The notes beneath the pieces are model-generated. The model saw nothing but the letters and a program-made list of their open reading frames with translations, was not told the origin of the DNA and did no database searches. The position numbers and the translations under genes are program-made. Source: Cymbidium sinense (Eukaryota; Streptophyta; Magnoliopsida; Asparagales; Orchidaceae). From it: 64,000 nucleotides of DNA. Position 1 is the first letter of the stretch, and every line of letters begins with the position of its first letter. Below, in pieces: positions 59,710-64,000 of the stretch. Location: contig JAKCPB010000330.1 in the NCBI GenBank assembly GCA_021442155.1, forward strand, positions 83,501 through 147,500, in the 5' to 3' direction.

Positions 59710-60225
59710 CAAGTAACCATAGGGGATGCATCCTTGTCATCCACTGAAAGTGTAGTCATGTTCCTTTTCTTTGGAAGAACCTCAGCTGGCCTGAGGTCTT
59801 GAATATCCCTCTCAAAGTGGGCCTTAGAGACCCTCTGTTTGCTATTACTGCTCTTGCTAGCCTTCTCTCGATCTAATTTTTTTGCTTTCTCTAAGTTGGC
59901 TGGGACTTTGAATACAGGGGGATAGGAGGTATCAACATAGGGGAACAACTTCTGTAGTAGTGGAACCTGAGGTGGGGGTGCCTTAGTAGGATGAGCAGCT
60001 GTACTAGCAGGTCCAATTTTGGGACTTGGTTTTCCTCCTTCCTTAGCCTTCATAGCTGACTGAGGAGGTCTAGTCTTCTTCTTCCAGGTGACTAGTACCC
60101 AAGGTCCGTATTTTGTAGATGTGGTGGCTGCTGGCTAAGTGATACTTGGGTGGGGAGCGGCAAGTTAATGTTCCAAACCTTTACCTCTATTGGTATCCAT
60201 AGAGTTGGTATTGATCCTGTAGGCA
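59709..60225 (-). pseudogene. LINE H ORF1, C-terminal remnant
   Basis: This is the basic C-terminal tail of ORF1, open at 59709-60053, Lys/Pro-rich with K-A-S-K-S-S-N-S-K-Q-R-V-S-K-A-H-F and the conserved ending D-A-S-P-M-V-T. The stop TGA overlaps the ORF2 ATG. DUF4283 and the knuckle are absent because the element is cut at about 60225. The end aligns with the same region of copy E (30120-30600). Confidence 0.82.
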
Positions 60226-61609
60226 TTTGTTGAGGAGGGAAGTTGGATTATGCAGAAAGTCTCATGCAAGTCTAGCTCTTAACGGGCCCATCTATTTGGA
60301 GGCTGAATGGAAGCCCAATCCTCCAGGCTTCTGAGGTGTACAGATAGTGTCCCAATCCACATAATAGATACTTCATTGTGTAGAGCTTTTGTGCCATAGG
60401 AATTCCCTACACATCATCTCCACTTCTTGTAGTACATTTCTTGGCAAATTGGTGTGAGTAAGTTGGTAGATGGTAGTGGGCAGCAAAGAGTAGTTGATAA
60501 GGGTGGCACGGCCAGCAAGGGAGAGGTGTCGAGTTCCCCAAGCCATGATCTTATCTTTGGCCTTCTGAATCAACATGGAATAATCTGCTTTGTATAATTT
60601 GCACATGGCCAATTTAAGCCCAAGGTAGTCCATCTCCTAAACCCTCTTGAAGCCTATCATCCTGGTAATCCAATTTGTCCTCCATCGCTTGGAAGCTATG
60701 CTAAACATAATGGCTGACTTTCCACAATTAAGGCACTGACCCATGATTTGCTTCCCATGAGATATAGAAGCTTAAGTTGAGATAATAATGTCATCTGCAT
60801 AGGGAAGATGTGAGATGCAAGTACCTCCAGTAGCAATTGTCATACCTAGGTTGGCTCCATGATGTTTAAAAGCTAATGTGAGGAGTTCGGAGCATAGGCT
60901 GAAGAGATAAGGCGATAGTGTATAGCCTTGCCAGAACCCACACTTGGCATTAACCCAATCAGTTCTTCGTCCATTCAGCGATATAGTGAATTTGGGTTGG
61001 GTGATACATTGAAGAACCCATTTGCTGAAATTTGTAGGGAATCCCATCAAAGAGAGCACCTTTTCTGTTGTTTTCTAACTCATGCAGTCATAAGCTTGCT
61101 CCATGTCAACCTTTATTGCCATAAAGCCCACTTGCGAGGTCAAATATTAGAATTTGTTGATAATCTCTTGGGAGAGGAGGCAGTGGTGTGAGATATTTCT
61201 ATAAGGAACAAAAGCTCCTTGCTCCTCAGAGATAAGTGATGGAAGGACATGCTTTAGCCTATTCACCAAAATTTTAGCTATGAGCTTGTAGATGTTCTGA
61301 CACAAGCTAATAGGGCAGAATTTAGCCGAGCAATCGCACCAACAACTTTAAAAATCAGCACAATTAGAGTTTCTTTCCATGAGCCATCCGTGCATTCAGC
61401 CACCTGAAGTTCAGCAACCTCCCTCTCAAGTTTGGCTTTAAGTGAGGTAAGGCTTCTCATCTTATTGCGACTCCAATGGTGAAGAACTTTTAGCATACAG
61501 GTGCTCTTTCTGTTCAGGATAGCAGCTTTAGTGCCATAGTCAGGTTTGTTCCAGCTCTTCCATACAAGTTTCCAAGCCATAGGGTAGGTTAGCCATGTAT
61601 CCTCAAATT
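60226..61609 (-). mobile_element. LINE fragment I (type I), internal piece with deletion
   Basis: This ORF2 piece closely matches copy C 11610-12800 followed directly by 13325-13550. About 520 bp (the RT N-terminus and linker) are missing at about 61388. Neither end is a LINE terminus: the left joins H at about 60225 and the right joins the second rDNA relic at 61609. Confidence 0.87.
60226..61609 (-). pseudogene. LINE I ORF2 fragment (RT and endonuclease C-terminus)
   Basis: The RT C-terminal part is open at 60373-60633 (M-D-Y-L-G-L-K-L-A-M-C-K). The RT core at 60772-61059 has L-S-P-Y-L-F and an intact Y-A-D-D box at 60790-60801 (H-L-P-Y-A-D-D-I-I-I), followed by a stop. At 61278-61580 the RT N-terminus is fused to the endonuclease-RT linker by the deletion, giving a chimeric open stretch containing D-G-S-W-K-E-T-L-I-V-L-I. 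It has no start, no termini and no RNase H. Confidence 0.83.
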
Positions 61610-62052
61610 AGCTCTACGGCCAGCTTCTTAGAGAGACTATGGCCGTTTAGGCCACAGAAGTTTGAGGCAATAACAAGTATGTGATGCCCTTAAATGTTCT
61701 AGGCTACACACGTGCTACACTGATGTATTCAACAAGTATATAGCCTTAGCCGATAGGCCCAGGTAATCTTTTGAAAATTTCATCATGATGGGGATAGATC
61801 ATTGCAATTGTTGGTCTTCAACAAGGAATTCCTAGTAAACACGAGTCATCAGCTCGTGCTGACTACGTCCCTGCCCTCTGTACACACCGCCCATCACTCC
61901 TATCGATTGAATGGTCTGGTGAAGTATTCAGATCGCTGCGACATGGGTGGTCCACCGCTTGCGATTCGGTGAGAAGTCTATTGAACCTTATCATTTGGAG
62001 GAAGGAGAAGTTGTAATAAGGTTTTCATAGGTGAACCTGCCGAAGGATCATT
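61610..62052 (+). rRNA. 18S rRNA 3' end, degenerate relic 2
   Basis: The last roughly 440 nt of 18S, from GGCCAGCTTCTTAGAG.GACTATGG to the 3' end GGTGAACCTGC.GAAGGATCATT. It is better preserved in places than relic 1, for example GTACACACCGCCCATC. It begins abruptly at the end of LINE fragment I, further 3' in the gene than relic 1. Confidence 0.95.
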
Positions 62053-62290
62053 GTCAAGAACAAAATATATCGAGCAAATCAAAGAACTCATGAAGCGAGC
62101 GGAGGCGGCTATTGCCACAAGATGACCATCTCAGCCGTCACCTCATCCCCTCCTGGGAGGGGCACGGGGGCCACAGTCGAGGACGGATGACACACAAACC
62201 AGCACAGCTCCATGCCAAGGGAAAATCGAAAGGCACGGGCCCCACATCAGGCTCGATTGTGTGGAGCACCATCGTGCTCCATGCGGATGG
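62053..62290 (+). other. ITS1 relic 2
   Basis: This spacer of about 238 bp is homologous to relic 1 ITS1, with TCCTGGGAGGGGCACGGGGGCC at 62151-62172 and GGGCCCCACATCAGGCTCG at 62239-62257. Both relics therefore come from the same kind of rDNA unit. Confidence 0.88.
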
Positions 62291-62456
62291 ACATGACTCT
62301 CAGTAATGGATATCTTAGCTCTCACATCAATGAAGAGCACAGTGAAATGCAATACGTGGTGTGAATTATAGAATCCCGCAAATTATCGAGTCTTTGAATG
62401 CTAGTTACACTTGAGGCCATCTGACCGAGGGTACGTCCGCCTGGGCATCAAGTGTT
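62291..62456 (+). rRNA. 5.8S rRNA, degenerate relic 2
   Basis: This 166-nt relic has GACTCTCAGTAATGGATATCT, AATGAAGAGCACAGTGAAATGC, TATAGAATCCCGC and GAGTCTTTGAATGC. Substitutions at sites normally invariant, mostly C-to-T or G-to-A, show loss of function. Confidence 0.94.
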
Positions 62457-62673
62457 TCGTTGCTTCATGCAAACTCCATCCCGATGGCCCGAGAACGGAT
62501 GGGGTGGCCCATCGTGTTTGGCATGGCGGGAGAGGCCATCATCTTCCGGCTACGGCAAGGTGTGGTGAAAGTCGGAGCGCAGCACGCATTGTCTCGTGCA
62601 GAGCTTGAGAGAATGACGGTGGCCCCAAGGCGATCCTGACCCACTAACTAATTTGCATGCGGTGGCTTGGAAT
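62457..62673 (+). other. ITS2 relic 2
   Basis: A spacer of about 217 bp between 5.8S and the AATGCAACCCAAGG start of 26S. It is related to relic 1 ITS2 (CATCATCTTCCGGCTACGGCAAG; GCATTGTCTCGTGCAGAGCTTGAGAGAATGACGGT) but shorter. Confidence 0.83.
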
Positions 62674-64000
62674 GCAACCCAAGGATGGGCGAGGCCACCT
62701 GCCAAGTTTAAGCATATCAATAAGTAGAGGAGAAGAAACTTATGAGGATTCCCCTAATAACGGTGATCAAACTGGGACATGCCCAGTGTGGGAATCGGGC
62801 TGCCATGCGGTGACTCAAATTATAGTATGGAGAAGAATCCTCAGTGATGGATCAGGCCCAAGTACCCTGGAAAGGGGCACCGGAGAGGGTGAGAGCCCCG
62901 TTCAGCCCAAACCCTGCCGCAACAAGAGGTGCTGTCGATGAGTCAGGTTGTTTAGGAATGTATCCCTAATTAGGCAATGATTTCGTCCTAGGCTAAATAC
63001 AGGCAAGAGACCGATAACGAACAAGTATCGTGAGGGAAAGATAAAAAGGAGATTGAAAAGAGAGTCAAAGAGTGCTTAAAATTATTTGGAGGGAAGTGGA
63101 TGGGGGCCGGCGGTGAGCCTCGCAAAGCGCCCCTACCTCGCCACTGGCTCGAGTAATTGTCACAGCCTTCCTTGGTAGAGCCCGAGAGATCGATGCTCGA
63201 GGAGACACTATCAGTGCAACCAGCGAGGATGGTGTGCACCATCCAGGCAAGCCCCATGGAGCTCATGCGTGTCCGTCATGACTGCCCCTGGGCTACCCAT
63301 TCAACCTGTCTTGCAACACGGACCAAGGAGCCTGACATGCGTGCGAGCTGATGGGTGTCGAAGCTCGATGGGTGCAAAGAAGTTGTTGTGTGGGATCTTA
63401 TTTCGTGGGTGCACCGTGGACCGACTCGGATCTTTTGTGAAGGGTTCGAGTGAGAGCATACGTGTCGGGACCCCAAAGATGGTGAACTATGCCTGGGCGC
63501 GGTGAAGCCAGAGGAAAAAAGCAGTCGCAGAGCATACGAGCGTATCATTCGTTTGACTTGGGTATAGGGGTGAAAGACTAATCAAACGATCTCATAGTTA
63601 GTTCCCTTCAAATTTTCCTTCAGGATATTTGGAGCCCCGGGCAGAGTTCTATTGGGTAAAGCCAATGATTAGAGGTATCGGGGGCATAACGCCTTCGACC
63701 TATTCTCAAACTTTAAATAGGTAGGATGGCTCAGTTGCTTTGTTGAGCCATGCCATGGAATCGAGGGCTCAAAGTGGGCCATTTTTGGTAAGTAGAACTG
63801 GCAATGCAGGATGAACCGGAAGCCAGGTTACGGTGCCCAACTGTGCGCTAACCCAAAACTCATAAAGGGTGTTGATCGATTAAGATAGTAGGATGGTGGT
63901 CATGGAAGTCAAAATCCACTAAGGAGTGTGTAACAGTTCACCTGTCGAATCAACTAGCCTCAAAATGGACGCTTAGCGACCACACCATCTAATGCGGCTG
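62674..64000 (+). rRNA. 26S rRNA 5' part, degenerate relic 2, runs off window
   Basis: About 1.3 kb of 26S from the 5' end. It includes GAGTTTAAGCATATCAATAAG, GGAAAGATAAAAAGGA, the D2 region and AACACGGACCAAGGAGCCTGACATGCG. It then goes past the break of relic 1: AAGATGGTGAACTATGCCTG, TCGTTTGACTTGGGTATAGGGGTGAAAGACTAATC and GGTGTTGATCGATTAAGA.AG. The window ends inside the gene. Confidence 0.95.

Larger units (their letters stand above)
55576..60225 (-). mobile_element. LINE copy H (type I), 5' truncated
   Basis: This type I element on the minus strand has a 70-bp 3' UTR, complete-length ORF2 (55646-59709) and only the last 0.5 kb of ORF1. It breaks at about 60225 and continues as an RT fragment of another copy (I). 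It most resembles copy E. Confidence 0.88.

Noticed and set aside
1..61609. The LINE array as one large host gene on the minus strand with introns
   Set aside because: The same ORF1-ORF2 order repeats with tails and leaders at each boundary, and every frame is broken by stops; the RT and RNase H domains belong to retroelements.
1..64000. CRISPR arrays, prokaryotic operons, tRNA genes or telomere repeats
   Set aside because: No regularly spaced short repeats, tRNA-like A/B boxes with cloverleaf, or TTTAGGG runs were seen. TGGTATCAGAGC at 43118 is the retroelement primer site, not a tRNA gene.

Overview
The window is nuclear DNA of a seed plant made almost entirely of transposable elements and ribosomal DNA relics; I see no host protein-coding gene. 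Plant origin is shown by L1-type LINEs with a DUF4283/zinc-knuckle ORF1 and an endonuclease-RT-zf-RVT-RNase H ORF2, by a chromodomain Ty3/gypsy element primed by initiator tRNA-Met, and by plant-type 18S-ITS1-5.8S-ITS2-26S rDNA. The short ITS1 and ITS2 (about 240 and 215-255 bp) suggest an angiosperm. I cannot name the species.

Layout. From 1 to about 39,378 six LINEs lie head to tail on the minus strand with almost nothing between them: A (5' part only, 1-1291), B (1326-10137), C (10154-19112), D (19173-26002), E (26037-32554) and F (32592-39378). F is cut at its 5' end by a degenerate rDNA block on the plus strand (39379-41523). Next come 1.1 kb of unrecognised GC-rich DNA, a nearly complete but dead chromovirus (42645-48191) and 0.75 kb of unrecognised DNA. 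The LINE array then resumes on the minus strand with G (48955-55559), H (55576-60225) and a chimeric fragment I (60226-61609). A second rDNA relic (61610-64000) runs off the window. Inside C sits a 5'-truncated LINE, J, in the opposite orientation (13890-16236) with a perfect 14-bp target-site duplication. Inside B, 1.85 kb of RT/endonuclease sequence is directly duplicated.

How the parts fit. Every LINE-to-LINE junction carries one or more copies of a motif close to AAAGTTTTTGGGTTCT (AGAACCCAAAAACTTT on the element strand). The LINE tail follows it directly, with no poly(A). The same motif lies at the 3' end of G where it meets non-LINE DNA, but not at J, so it looks like a target site and not part of the element. 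Two subfamilies differ at both termini, in ORF1 and in the ORF1/ORF2 overlap (TRATG in type I, ATGA in type II). They alternate along the array: A(I) B(II) C(I) D(II) E(I) F(II), then G(I) H(I) after the rDNA/chromovirus block. I infer an array growing at its 5' end because each insertion duplicates its own target.

All element ORFs are broken, many by C-to-T or G-to-A changes, so they are annotated as pseudogenes. Domain limits are approximate where frames break. Similarities and divergence figures are by eye.
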